Assembly (NCBI GenBank): GCA_002343425.1
Contig: DDSO01000052.1
Coordinates: 1-32,886, forward strand
Source of the DNA: Brevundimonas sp. UBA2388
Lineage (GTDB): Bacteria > Pseudomonadota > Alphaproteobacteria > Caulobacterales > Caulobacteraceae
Direction: 5' to 3'
DNA length: 32,886 nucleotides
Part shown: positions 1 to 8,674 of the stretch, in pieces
Layout of the letters: each line of letters begins with the position of its first letter
Numbering within the stretch: position 1 is the first letter of the stretch
Notes under the pieces: model-generated
Database searches by the model: none
What the model was told of the DNA's origin: nothing
Seen by the model: only the letters and a program-made list of their open reading frames with translations
Program-made: the position numbers and the translations under genes

Positions 1-670
1 GCGCCAGCGCGTCGCCATCGGCCGGGCTATCGTCCGCGAGCCGCAGGTCTTCCTGTTCGACGAGCCCCTGTCCAACCTCGACGCCGCCCTGCGGGTGCGG
101 ATGCGCTACGAATTCGCCAGCCTGCATGAGCGGCTGAAGACGACCATGGTCTATGTCACCCATGACCAGGTCGAGGCCATGACCCTGGCGGACCGGATCG
201 TGGTGCTGAACGCCGGACAGATCGAACAGGTCGGAAAGCCGATGGAGCTGTACGAACGGCCGCGCAATCTGTTCGTGGCCGAGTTCATCGGCAGTCCGAA
301 GATGAACCTCCTGCCCGCCGAAATTGTCTCCGCCACGGCCAGGGGCGCGACCGTGCGCACCGCGGCGGGCGAGAGCCTGAAGGTGGCCGTCCACGCCGCC
401 CGGGCCAAGGCCGGCGACAAGGTCACGCTGGGCGTCCGTCCCGAGCACCTGACGACCGGGGGCAAGGGCGATGCGGTCTCCGCAAAGGTCGTCTTCGTCG
501 AGACCCTGGGGCATGCCACCTATGCCTATCTGACGGCGGGTGATGAGCCGGTGACCGTGTTGCTGCCCGGCGATGTGCGGCCCTCGGCCGGCGAGACCCT
601 GAGCCTGCGGGTTCCGGCGGATCAGGCGCATCTGTTCGACGCCGGCGGCGAGGCTTTCGACCGTCTGTAA
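1..670 (+). CDS. ABC transporter ATP-binding protein, sugar (MalK/UgpC) type, 5'-truncated
   Basis: The frame is open from base 2, so the gene starts before the window; 222 residues of the C-terminal part are visible. The visible part begins inside the signature region (RQRVAIGRAIVREP), then Walker B and D-loop (FLFDEPLSNLDA), H-loop (VTHDQ) and the family-typical LADRIVVLNAGQIEQVG stretch. A TOBE-type regulatory domain follows (about the last 110 residues). This is the MalK/UgpC/MsmK layout of ATPases that energise import of sugars or glycerol-3-phosphate from the cytoplasmic side of the membrane. The substrate cannot be told because the permease and binding-protein genes lie outside the window. 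It ends 45 bases before alr on the same strand. Confidence 0.93.
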   Translation, partial: RQRVAIGRAIVREPQVFLFDEPLSNLDAALRVRMRYEFASLHERLKTTMVYVTHDQVEAMTLADRIVVLNAGQIEQVGKPMELYERPRNLFVAEFIGSPKMNLLPAEIVSATARGATVRTAAGESLKVAVHAARAKAGDKVTLGVRPEHLTTGGKGDAVSAKVVFVETLGHATYAYLTAGDEPVTVLLPGDVRPSAGETLSLRVPADQAHLFDAGGEAFDRL

Positions 671-715
671 ACGGCGCTTGTTGCATCGCACAACACAACG
701 CTTCTAGATGGCCGG

Positions 716-1753
716 ATGCCCGCCCCGGCCACGCTCACCGTCGACCTGAACGCCCTCGCCGCGAACTTCCGCACGCTGGAAGCGGTCGGCGGCGTGCCGG
801 TGCATCCGGTGGTCAAGGCCGACAGCTATGGCCTCGGAGCCGCCGCCTGCGCGCAGCGGCTGATGGCCGAGGGCGCGCGGACCTTCTTTGTAGCCCGGAC
901 CAGCGAGGGCGAACGGCTGCGAGAGGCGCTCGGCGCGGGACCGGCCATCTATGTGCTGGACGGCTGCCTGGCGGGCCGCGCCGCCCGGCTCCGCGCGGCG
1001 AGCTTGCGACCCGTGCTGAACGCCGAAGCCCAGCTGGCGGAATGGCGAGCCACCGGCGGCGGGGCCTGCGGCGTCCAGATCGACACCGGCATGAATCGTC
1101 TTGGCTTTCGCGCCGACGCGGCGCCGGAGCCGTTCGAGGGGCTGGATCTGGTGCTGAGCCATCTGGCCTGTGCGGACGACCCGACAGAGCCGATGAACGC
1201 CCGGCAGCGCGACGCCTTCGCCGCGGCCTCGGCCCGGTATCCCGGCGCGCTGCGGTCTTTCGCCAATTCCGGCGGCGTCTTCCTCGGCGCCGACTACGCC
1301 TTCGACGCGACCCGGCCCGGCATCTGCCTGTACGGCGGCGGGCCGGAAGGCCGGCCGGACCCCCGCATCCGGCCCGTCGCGACGCTGGCGGCCGAGGTGC
1401 TGCAGCTGCACGATGTGCCGCTCAGTGAGACGGTCGGCTATTCCCGGACCTTCACAGCGCAAGGCCCGACCCGGATCGCCACCTGTGCGGCAGGCTATGC
1501 CGACGGCGTGCTGCGCAGCTACAGCCCGCGAGGACAGGTCTTCGTGGCCGGCGAGCTTCGCCCGATCGTCGGGCGGGTGTCGATGGACGCCTGCGCCGTC
1601 GATGTCACCGGGCTGGACGTCGCCGTCGGCGACCGGGTCGAGCTGTTCGGCGCCAACCGGATGCTGGACGACGCCGGCGCGGCGGCCGGCACCATTGGCT
1701 ATGAACTGATCGCCGCGATCAACGCCCGGGTGCCGCGCGTCTACGTCGGCTGA
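716..1753 (+). CDS. alr: Alanine racemase
   Basis: 345 residues, slightly shorter than E. coli Alr (about 359). It interconverts L- and D-alanine for peptidoglycan, using PLP. The PLP lysine is K34 in VVKADSYGLG; the second catalytic base is Y242 in ETVGYSRTF; TGMNRLG (125-131) and GRVSMD (286-291) are the usual active-site stretches. The N-terminal TIM barrel and C-terminal beta domain are both complete. The ATG at 716 is the first in frame after the preceding gene; no clear Shine-Dalgarno is visible. It converges with the amidohydrolase gene, with only six bases between the two stop codons and no terminator hairpin that I can see. Confidence 0.95.
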   Translation: MPAPATLTVDLNALAANFRTLEAVGGVPVHPVVKADSYGLGAAACAQRLMAEGARTFFVARTSEGERLREALGAGPAIYVLDGCLAGRAARLRAASLRPVLNAEAQLAEWRATGGGACGVQIDTGMNRLGFRADAAPEPFEGLDLVLSHLACADDPTEPMNARQRDAFAAASARYPGALRSFANSGGVFLGADYAFDATRPGICLYGGGPEGRPDPRIRPVATLAAEVLQLHDVPLSETVGYSRTFTAQGPTRIATCAAGYADGVLRSYSPRGQVFVAGELRPIVGRVSMDACAVDVTGLDVAVGDRVELFGANRMLDDAGAAAGTIGYELIAAINARVPRVYVG

Positions 1754-1759
1754 AGCGCC

Positions 1760-3034
1760 TCAGCGCGCGTCCCGCACCACCGCCCCGCCCTTGATCACCA
1801 CCGGCACGGTCTCGAGCATCCGTACATCCGCCAGCGGGTCGCCCGAGACCGCGATCAGGTCACCGTAGCGACCCGTCACGATGGCGCCGACGTCGCCCTC
1901 CCGGCCCAGGGCCTGGGCGGCGTTCCAGGTGGCGGCGCGGATCGCCTCGGCCGGGGTCATGCCGTATTCGACCATGACCGCGAACTGCCGGGCGTTCTGG
2001 CCGTGCGGATAGATGGCGGCGTCGCTGCCGAAGACCATCCGGGCTCCGGCGCGGTGGGCGGCGCGGAAATTGTCCCGCTGCAGCTGGCCGATCTCCCGGT
2101 CCTTGCGCAGATTGTCCTCGGTCGTGCCGAACCGCGTCCCGGTCTCCTGGGTGAAGTCGGTGTTGTAGATGTCCATCGACAACCAGGTCCCGTGCTCGAC
2201 CGCCAGCCGGATGCCCTCGGCGTCGATCAGGGAGGCGTGTTCGATGGTGTCGATGCCGGCGCGGATGGCGTCGCGGATGCCCGAGGCGCCGTGGGCATGG
2301 GCGGCGACCTTGAGACCCCACATATGGGCCTCGTCCGCCACGGCGGTGAGCTCGGCCAGGGTCATCTGCTGCTGGCCGGGCTCGGTGTTGCGCGAGAAGA
2401 CGCCGCCGGTGGCGCAGACCTTGATCACCTGGGCGCCGTATTTGCGCACCTCGCGCACGGCGTGGCGGGCGGCCTCGACGCCGTCGGTGTTGAAGGGATT
2501 GGCGCGGGCGAAGGAGCGCGGCAGGCCGTTCTCGTCACAATGGCCGCCGGTGGCGCCGAACGACGCGCCGGCCGGAATGACCCGCGGCCCCTCGACGAAG
2601 CCGCCGTCGATGGCCTGACGCAGGGCAACGTCGGCGAAGTCCGGGCCGCCCAGGTTCCGCACCGTGGTGAAGCCCGCCATGAGATTGGCGCGGGCGTGGC
2701 CGACCTGCAGGATGGTTCCGAAGTCGTCGGCGTAGTCCAGCTCGTTCCAGCCGGAGACATAGGGCGTGGAGGCCAGGTGGACGTGCATGTCGATCAGGCC
2801 GGGCAGCAGGGTCAGGCCCGGCAGGTCGAGCCGGCGCGCATCGGCGGGGAGACCGGCAGGGACGGCGGTCCCGACCGAGGTGATCCGGCCGTCGGTGACC
2901 ACGACCACGGGATTGTCGACATAGCGGCCGCGCTCGACATCGACCATGCGGGCGGCGGTGACGACGAGAGTGTCGGCGAAGGCGGGCGTCGCGAGCGCGA
3001 GCGCGGCGACGACGGCGGCCAGACGATGCAGCAT
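1760..3034 (-). CDS. Secreted metal-dependent amidohydrolase (carboxypeptidase/prolidase-like)
   Basis: 424 residues from the ATG at 3034, chosen because a strong Shine-Dalgarno (GGGGAGA) sits seven bases upstream and a signal peptide begins there (residues 1-20, cleavage after AFA). Longer in-frame starts would bury the signal. Metal ligands of the amidohydrolase barrel are in place: H84 and H86 (DMHVHL), K205 (IKVCATGG, probable carboxylated lysine), H246/H248 (AAHAHG), H266 (IEHAS) and D338 (GSDAA). This subgroup includes exported zinc carboxypeptidases and prolidases, among them Caulobacter Cc2672, so hydrolysis of short peptides or N-acyl amino acids in the periplasm is the best guess. 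The exact substrate is unknown. It stands alone between alr and an acyl-CoA dehydrogenase gene. Confidence 0.88.
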   Translation of the reverse strand: MLHRLAAVVAALALATPAFADTLVVTAARMVDVERGRYVDNPVVVVTDGRITSVGTAVPAGLPADARRLDLPGLTLLPGLIDMHVHLASTPYVSGWNELDYADDFGTILQVGHARANLMAGFTTVRNLGGPDFADVALRQAIDGGFVEGPRVIPAGASFGATGGHCDENGLPRSFARANPFNTDGVEAARHAVREVRKYGAQVIKVCATGGVFSRNTEPGQQQMTLAELTAVADEAHMWGLKVAAHAHGASGIRDAIRAGIDTIEHASLIDAEGIRLAVEHGTWLSMDIYNTDFTQETGTRFGTTEDNLRKDREIGQLQRDNFRAAHRAGARMVFGSDAAIYPHGQNARQFAVMVEYGMTPAEAIRAATWNAAQALGREGDVGAIVTGRYGDLIAVSGDPLADVRMLETVPVVIKGGAVVRDAR

Positions 3035-3137
3035 GATGGTTCTCCCCTGTGGTGGCGAAGCTGGCATGGCAGGCGCGGCGGGACAACCAAGGCAGATCAG
3101 ACCCTTCCCCCGAAATGGGGAAAGGCGTTCTGCTGGA

Positions 3138-4346
<1,209 letters not shown>

Positions 4347-4360
4347 GGTCGTGCTCCCGG

Positions 4361-4399
4361 GAAAGAAAACGGCGCGACCCCTCTGCGGGACCGCGCCGT
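4361..4399 (-). terminator. Intrinsic terminator of the SCP2-like gene
   Basis: On the minus strand an 8-bp perfect stem (ACGGCGCG at one arm, CGCGCCGT at the other; plus-strand arms 4369-4376 and 4392-4399) with a 15-base loop is followed by TTTTCTTT. This is a canonical Rho-independent terminator directly behind the SCP2-like gene and just 15 bases before the acyl-CoA dehydrogenase start. It could terminate or attenuate read-through into that gene. Confidence 0.72.
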
Positions 4400-4423
4400 G
4401 GAATGCCTTGCTTCAGATCACAC

Positions 4424-4729
4424 TCAGCGCTTCAGCAGCGGGGCCAGCTTCTGGGCGATCATCATGTCGCCGGCGATCTTCAGCTTGCCCTGCATGAAGG
4501 CCATCATCGGATCCAGCGTGCCGGCCGACAGGGCCATGAAGTCGTCCCAGTTGATCGAGACGGTCGCGTCGGCGGGCTTGTCCTCATTGGTCACCGAGTT
4601 CGGGACCGAGGCGCCGTCGATGAAAATCTTGCCGACATCGCCCAGGTCGATCTTCACGGTCTTGCCCAGACCGGAGTTGTCGCCGACGGCGCCGCGGATG
4701 TGTTCGGTGACTTGAGCCAGATCGGCCAT
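4424..4729 (-). CDS. SCP2 sterol-binding domain protein
   Basis: 101 residues, essentially one SCP2 domain: the N-terminal helix, a sheet with TVKIDLGDVGKIFIDGA, the conserved DATVSINWDDFMAL and the helix-rich end MQGKLKIAGDMMIAQKLAPLL. SCP2 domains bind fatty acyl-CoA or sterol-like lipids in a hydrophobic tunnel in the cytoplasm. The ATG at 4729 is preferred over the in-frame start 42 bases upstream because GGGAGAA lies eight bases before it. Proximity to an acyl-CoA dehydrogenase fits a shared role in lipid handling, but that is inference. Confidence 0.9.
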   Translation of the reverse strand: MADLAQVTEHIRGAVGDNSGLGKTVKIDLGDVGKIFIDGASVPNSVTNEDKPADATVSINWDDFMALSAGTLDPMMAFMQGKLKIAGDMMIAQKLAPLLKR

Positions 4730-5082
4730 GAGCGCTTCTCCCGTAAAGTTCGTCCCCGATCGACCGGGCAACGGATTGAGGCATCGACCTAGACCGCGTC
4801 CGGGCGGATGCCAAGGTCACGCCGGGTCAAGTTGGCGAGACAAACTGTGGCGCAAGTCGCACTGCGGGGCGAAATATCGCGGTGGTCAGCCCGATTTTTC
4901 TCCCGAAAAGCGAATAACTCGCTCCACCGGGGCAAGAGGCATGACAGACGCCACAATCCAGCCAACCTCGCGGAACCGTCGCCTTGCCAACCGGTTAAGG
5001 TTACCATAACGATGATACTTCGGTCCCGGGCTATGGGGTTGTTCAGGGCCTCGTCGACGACTGGATTTTTGGGGAGCTTCAA
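4730..5082. other. 353-bp intergenic region between divergent genes
   Basis: No convincing ORF. It must hold the promoters of the SCP2-like gene (minus) and of the secreted repeat protein (plus). The only structured parts I can point to are the CtrA-like box and promoter-like hexamers at 4984-5012. The rest looks unremarkable. Confidence 0.6.
4984..5012 (+). promoter_or_regulatory. Candidate promoter overlapping a CtrA-like box
   Basis: TTGCCA (4984-4989), a 17-base spacer and TAACGA (5007-5012) form a weak promoter-like pair. Lying over it is TTAA-N7-ATAAC (4995-5010), one mismatch from the CtrA consensus TTAA-N7-TTAAC. It is about 75 bases upstream of the GTG start of the secreted repeat protein. 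No expression evidence is available, so this is a sequence resemblance only. Confidence 0.33.
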
Positions 5083-5610
5083 GTGAAACACATAGTCATC
5101 GCCGCCGCCGGCGCTCTGCTGGCCCTGGCCGCAAGCGCCGGATCGTCAGCCGCCCAGGACCGGGGCTACGGACCGCCGCCTCCGCCGCCTCCGCCGCCGC
5201 CGACCTATTGCTGCGACAATCCCCCGCCTCCGTGCCGCGACGGCGGCCCGCGCGACCAGTACGGCGTCTGCCTGTGCGACTATGAGGTGAATTGGTACAA
5301 TACCCCGCGGCCGTGGCACGTCGTCCGCGCCGGCGGGCCGGGTGTCCGCATCCGGGGTCGGCCGGTCGTTATCGACTCGGGCCGGATCGATATCCAGGGT
5401 CCGCCGATCTATGTCGAGGCCCCGCCCATTCGTATCCGGGCTCCGCAGATCTATCTGCGCGCGCCTGAAGTTCACGTCCGCCCGTCCGACGTCACTGTCG
5501 AGCCGCCGGAAATCCACTTCTCCGGCTGCGAAGGCCTGATCGAGTGCGAGCCGGTCGAGCACGGCGGCAGCAACACTGCCCCCCGCAGCTACGACGGCGA
5601 GCGCGGATAA
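5083..5610 (+). CDS. Secreted proline-rich protein with nine heptad beta repeats, unknown function
   Basis: 175 residues from a GTG start with GGGGAG seven bases upstream. Residues 1-24 are a signal peptide (alanine-rich core, cleavage near SSA/AQ). A run of ten prolines (31-40) is followed by a cysteine-containing segment (C43, C44, C51, C63, C65). Residues 86-148 then split cleanly into nine units of seven residues of the form P-x-I/V-x-V/I/L-x-A/G/P, for example PPIYVEA, PQIYLRA and SDVTVEP. Two more cysteines (C149, C155) follow. The alternating hydrophobic pattern predicts short beta strands, so a small solenoid or stacked-strand rod outside the cytoplasm is likely. I do not recognise the family. 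Its own promoter region and terminator suggest a single-gene unit. Confidence 0.82.
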   Translation: MKHIVIAAAGALLALAASAGSSAAQDRGYGPPPPPPPPPPTYCCDNPPPPCRDGGPRDQYGVCLCDYEVNWYNTPRPWHVVRAGGPGVRIRGRPVVIDSGRIDIQGPPIYVEAPPIRIRAPQIYLRAPEVHVRPSDVTVEPPEIHFSGCEGLIECEPVEHGGSNTAPRSYDGERG

Positions 5611-5625
5611 TAAAAAGGCCAGGAC

Positions 5626-5648
5626 CCGACCGGACTCCGTCCGGTCGG
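5626..5648 (+). terminator. Terminator hairpin of the heptad-repeat protein gene
   Basis: Perfect 10-bp stem with a three-base loop: left arm 5626-5635, right arm 5639-5648, beginning 15 bases after the stop codon. It is followed by TCTTCC, a poor U-tract, so it may terminate weakly or protect the 3' end. Confidence 0.6.
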
Positions 5649-5664
5649 TCTTCCCTGCCTCATC

Positions 5665-5701
5665 GAAAAGAGAGGCCCGCGCCGCAAGGCGTCGGGCCTC
5701 T
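5665..5701 (-). terminator. Intrinsic terminator for the minus-strand gene ending at 5727
   Basis: A 13-bp stem (arms 5671-5683 and 5688-5701, one bulged base at 5692, GCAA loop on the plus strand) is followed on the minus strand by CTTTTC. It lies 25 bases past the stop of the small secreted protein gene. It faces the plus-strand terminator at 5626-5648, as expected between convergent genes. Confidence 0.7.
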
Positions 5702-5726
5702 TCTGCATCTGGTGGCGGATTTCACG

Positions 5727-6257
5727 TCAGTTGGTGTCGGCGGGCGCCTCAGCGGTGGCCGGGCCCGGTGCGCAGACATTCAGATCCCGAACCTCACGGA
5801 TCAGCGCCATGTCGGCGCTGGCCAGAGCCGTCCGCATGGCGTCGTCACATCTGTTTTCGCTCAACATTTGATAGACTTCACGTCGCAGCGCCGCGCGGAC
5901 GACGGCGGCGTCGCGCAGAGCTCTGGCCTCGCGACGGTCATCCGGCAAGCACAGGGATAGCCAGGAGGCGTCGGCGCAGCGGGCGATCAACCGCGCCTGG
6001 CGGTCTGCCTCCGCCGTGTTCATCTCAACCGGCGCGGCCAGGGTCGGGACCGAGGGCGGCACAGGAGCGGAATTGGCCGGCGCGTCGGTCGCGACCCCCG
6101 GTCCGGGCGGGGATGGTCGCAGGACTACCGGCGGCATCCTGCAGACCCAGCCCGCTGGCGTCGACTGGCACGGCACCCGGACCTCCTGCGGATCCGGCGA
6201 GACCGGAGCGGCGTCGGGGACCTGGCTAAGACCGAGCGCGAGCAATAGTGAAATCAT
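5727..6257 (-). CDS. Small exported protein of unknown function
   Basis: 176 residues. A short hydrophobic start (MISLLLALGLSQVPDA) looks like a minimal signal peptide. A proline- and alanine-rich linker (about 40-75) leads to a helical, charged C-terminal half (about 80-165) with cysteines C30, C39 and four more in the helical part, consistent with disulfide bonds in the periplasm. No family is recognised. The ATG at 6257 has no strong Shine-Dalgarno. The downstream terminator and codon use like its neighbours support it being a real gene. It follows the putative T2SS-associated gene on the same strand after 102 bases. Confidence 0.6.
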   Translation of the reverse strand: MISLLLALGLSQVPDAAPVSPDPQEVRVPCQSTPAGWVCRMPPVVLRPSPPGPGVATDAPANSAPVPPSVPTLAAPVEMNTAEADRQARLIARCADASWLSLCLPDDRREARALRDAAVVRAALRREVYQMLSENRCDDAMRTALASADMALIREVRDLNVCAPGPATAEAPADTN

Positions 6258-6359
6258 GACCCAATCCGACGTCTGTCGTCACACCCGTACACCATACTCC
6301 TGAACGGACGTCGTGTATCCCTGTTCCGCAAGTTCCCTGTCGGGTCGCGATCGGCGCGG

Positions 6360-7007
6360 TCAGCCCCGGAGGTCGCCGGGGTCCTCGTGCGGTTGACGGC
6401 GGTCATCCCGACCGTCATCGCCGACGGGTTCGCCGTCTGACCGATACCATCGCACGTCGCGACGATCGCGCTCCCTCTCCCGCTCCATCCGCGCGTCGAT
6501 CCGGGCGCGGCGGGCCTCGCGTTCGGCGCGATAGTCCCGGTCCGGCGCGTCGAAGCCGAACCAGCGGTCGGCGCGTCCGTCCCGACGGCCTTCAGGCGGC
6601 GCTTCGAACGTGGACGGCGCGGAGGTCATTTCCGAATTGTCGTCACGCCGCGCGACAGGACGGGGCGCAGGGGCCTCGACCGCCTCGTCGTCCCAGCGCG
6701 CATAGTCGGCGGCTTCGATCACGGCAGGCGCAGGCCGCCTGTATTCAAAACCCTCGACCAGATCGCCGACCTCCATCACCGACCCCGGCGTGATCGCCGG
6801 CTCGACCGGCGCGACCACGTGAATGTGCATCCGGTCGTCGTCGCGGATCGGCTCTGGTCCCGGCAGCGCCATGGTGCGGGCCGCAACAACCCCGAGGCCC
6901 ACCGCCGACAGGACGGCGACCACGGCTATGTGATGCGGCCGGATGTTCGCCGCGAACCGGCGCACGCGTCGTTTCAGCCGGTCGAGGTCGGAAGGCGCTT
7001 CGATCAT
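6360..7007 (-). CDS. Single-span membrane protein with charged tail, end of T2SS operon
   Basis: 215 residues. A basic N-terminus (LKRRVRRFAANIRPHH) precedes one membrane span (about 27-44), and the rest is predicted periplasmic. This outer part has a short segment with hydrophobic beta-like pattern (60-95), then a proline-rich stretch, then a tail very rich in Arg, Asp and Glu (about 140-215). The gene lies 75 bases behind gspM on the same strand, so it is probably co-transcribed with the T2SS genes. It is not GspN by size or sequence that I can see, and I do not recognise it. A T2SS accessory role is inferred from position and topology only. Confidence 0.65.
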   Translation of the reverse strand: MIEAPSDLDRLKRRVRRFAANIRPHHIAVVAVLSAVGLGVVAARTMALPGPEPIRDDDRMHIHVVAPVEPAITPGSVMEVGDLVEGFEYRRPAPAVIEAADYARWDDEAVEAPAPRPVARRDDNSEMTSAPSTFEAPPEGRRDGRADRWFGFDAPDRDYRAEREARRARIDARMERERERDRRDVRWYRSDGEPVGDDGRDDRRQPHEDPGDLRG

Positions 7008-7082
7008 TCAGGCTACCGGAGAAGATGGGACCTCCCCGCAACCCGCCAGACCCGATCCGGTTCACGAACGCCGATCGGCGGA

Positions 7083-7574
7083 TCAACCGCCTGCCTGGCG
7101 CGCCAGGGCGCCCTCGACCTGAAGGGTGGCGTCGGTGTTCTCGACGACGCCCAGGCTGACGACCGCGATACCGTGGTCGTGCTCCAGGGCGGACATCCAG
7201 CCGAACAGGGCCGCGCTGGAGGCGTCGGGAATGCGGAAGGCCAGGCGTCCGGAAGCGTCCATGCCCGTCGTCAGGTTCAGACCCGCCGCCTCGGCTGTGC
7301 GGGTCACGAGCGGCCCAAATCCCTCCACGTCGATGACCGGGCGGGCGGCGGCCGTCGGCGCCGTCAGCCGGAGCCCGGCCTGCACCCAGGCCAGATCCGT
7401 CTCGGCCCGGGCCCTGTCAGCGGCGGCCTGCTCACGCCAGTCCAGCGCCGGCCGCACGACGGCCAGCCAGACGAACACCGCCGCCAGAAGGACCGCCATC
7501 ACGATCAGCATCCAGCGCTCGCGAACGGTGCGCCCCTCCCACCATGGATACAGCCGGTCTGTCAGCCGCCTCAT
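7083..7574 (-). CDS. gspM: Type II secretion protein GspM
   Basis: 163 residues: short cytoplasmic N-terminus with the typical WWEGRTVRERWML, one membrane span (about 21-41), and a periplasmic ferredoxin-like domain (about 75-160). GspM pairs with GspL in the inner-membrane platform that couples the GspE ATPase to pseudopilus assembly. Its ATG overlaps the gspL stop in ATGA, so translation is coupled. It is the last recognisable gsp gene of the operon. Confidence 0.88.
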   Translation of the reverse strand: MRRLTDRLYPWWEGRTVRERWMLIVMAVLLAAVFVWLAVVRPALDWREQAAADRARAETDLAWVQAGLRLTAPTAAARPVIDVEGFGPLVTRTAEAAGLNLTTGMDASGRLAFRIPDASSAALFGWMSALEHDHGIAVVSLGVVENTDATLQVEGALARQAGG

Positions 7575-8674
7575 CGCCCGGCCCCTATGGTGATGTCGGT
7601 GACGATCCGCCCGCCGTCCTCCAGCGTGCCGGTCTCGGTCACGGACATGCCGGCCTTGGCCATGAACCGCCGGATCACCGCCATGTCGCCGTGAGCCGGA
7701 TGGCTGACCGTAGCCTTCACCCCGTCGTCCGGGTCGGCGATCAGAATGTCGAGTTCCGCCCCTTCGACGGCCTCGACGGCGGTGAACAGGGCCGCCGCCG
7801 CCGCCGTGACTCCGCCCGGAGGCGGCGCCACGGCGACCCGCCGGCGCAGGGCCTCGACCGGGTCGGCTTCGCGAGCCAGATCGGGCGCGGCCGCCGTGAT
7901 GGCCGCGATCGCCTCGGTACGGGCGTCGCGCGCCGCCCGGTCGTCGCGGACCGCGCCGGCGAGGATCAGGACCAGCGGCGACAGGACCACCAGCGCCGCG
8001 AGGATCGCCGCCCGCCTCCAGCTGCCGGCGGCCTTCGCCTCGCGGTCCCCCGTGTCCAGCAGATTGATCGCCGGCGCCAGGGCCGCCGCGACCAGCGCAC
8101 GCTCGACGGCGGCGGGATACTGCACCGGCTCGACCCGCCGGCCCGCGGCGATCAGTTCGACCAGATCGGGCTGGACCGTGGCGGCGAAGCGGCGGCCGCG
8201 CAGCGCCATGCCTTCGCCGAAGGACACGGCCGACAGGACGTCTTCGGCGTCGGGCTCACCCAGGGTCAGGACGTCGGGCACGAACACATCGGCGCGCACG
8301 CCCAGCGCCGCGAGATAGTCGGTCCAGGCCTCCATCAGCGAGCGGCTGACGACCGCGACCAGCCGCGGCTCGCCGGGCGGTGTCGGGGCCCCCAGCACGG
8401 TCGCCAGCCGGTCCGGCGTCGCCGCCATCTCGTCCCGCAGCATCCAAGCCGCCGCCGCACGGCCCTGGACCGTGCTGCCCGGCGGCAGATCAAGCCAGCG
8501 GATCAGCACGTCACCGCCCGGCGTCACCGCCACGGTCCGCATCGGCTCGGGCGTGGCGCCGCCGTCCAGCGTCAGTTCGCCCCGTTCGAGCACATAGCCA
8601 TCGGCCCCGACGATCAGGAAGGGCGCGGGCTGGCTGCCGGTCGCGGGAATGAGGATCAGTCTGACGGGCTTCAC
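7571..8674 (-). CDS. gspL: Type II secretion protein GspL
   Basis: 367 residues from a GTG at 8674. That start is chosen because it overlaps the gspI stop (GTGA) and has GAGGA upstream; the in-frame ATG 117 bases earlier lies deep inside gspI. The N-terminal 220 residues form the actin-like cytoplasmic domain that binds GspE (segments such as LIVGADGYVLERGEL and RWLDLPPG). One membrane span follows (about 229-248), then a periplasmic domain of the GspL type. GspL recruits the ATPase to the membrane and works with GspM. Confidence 0.88.
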   Translation of the reverse strand: MKPVRLILIPATGSQPAPFLIVGADGYVLERGELTLDGGATPEPMRTVAVTPGGDVLIRWLDLPPGSTVQGRAAAAWMLRDEMAATPDRLATVLGAPTPPGEPRLVAVVSRSLMEAWTDYLAALGVRADVFVPDVLTLGEPDAEDVLSAVSFGEGMALRGRRFAATVQPDLVELIAAGRRVEPVQYPAAVERALVAAALAPAINLLDTGDREAKAAGSWRRAAILAALVVLSPLVLILAGAVRDDRAARDARTEAIAAITAAAPDLAREADPVEALRRRVAVAPPPGGVTAAAAALFTAVEAVEGAELDILIADPDDGVKATVSHPAHGDMAVIRRFMAKAGMSVTETGTLEDGGRIVTDITIGAGR

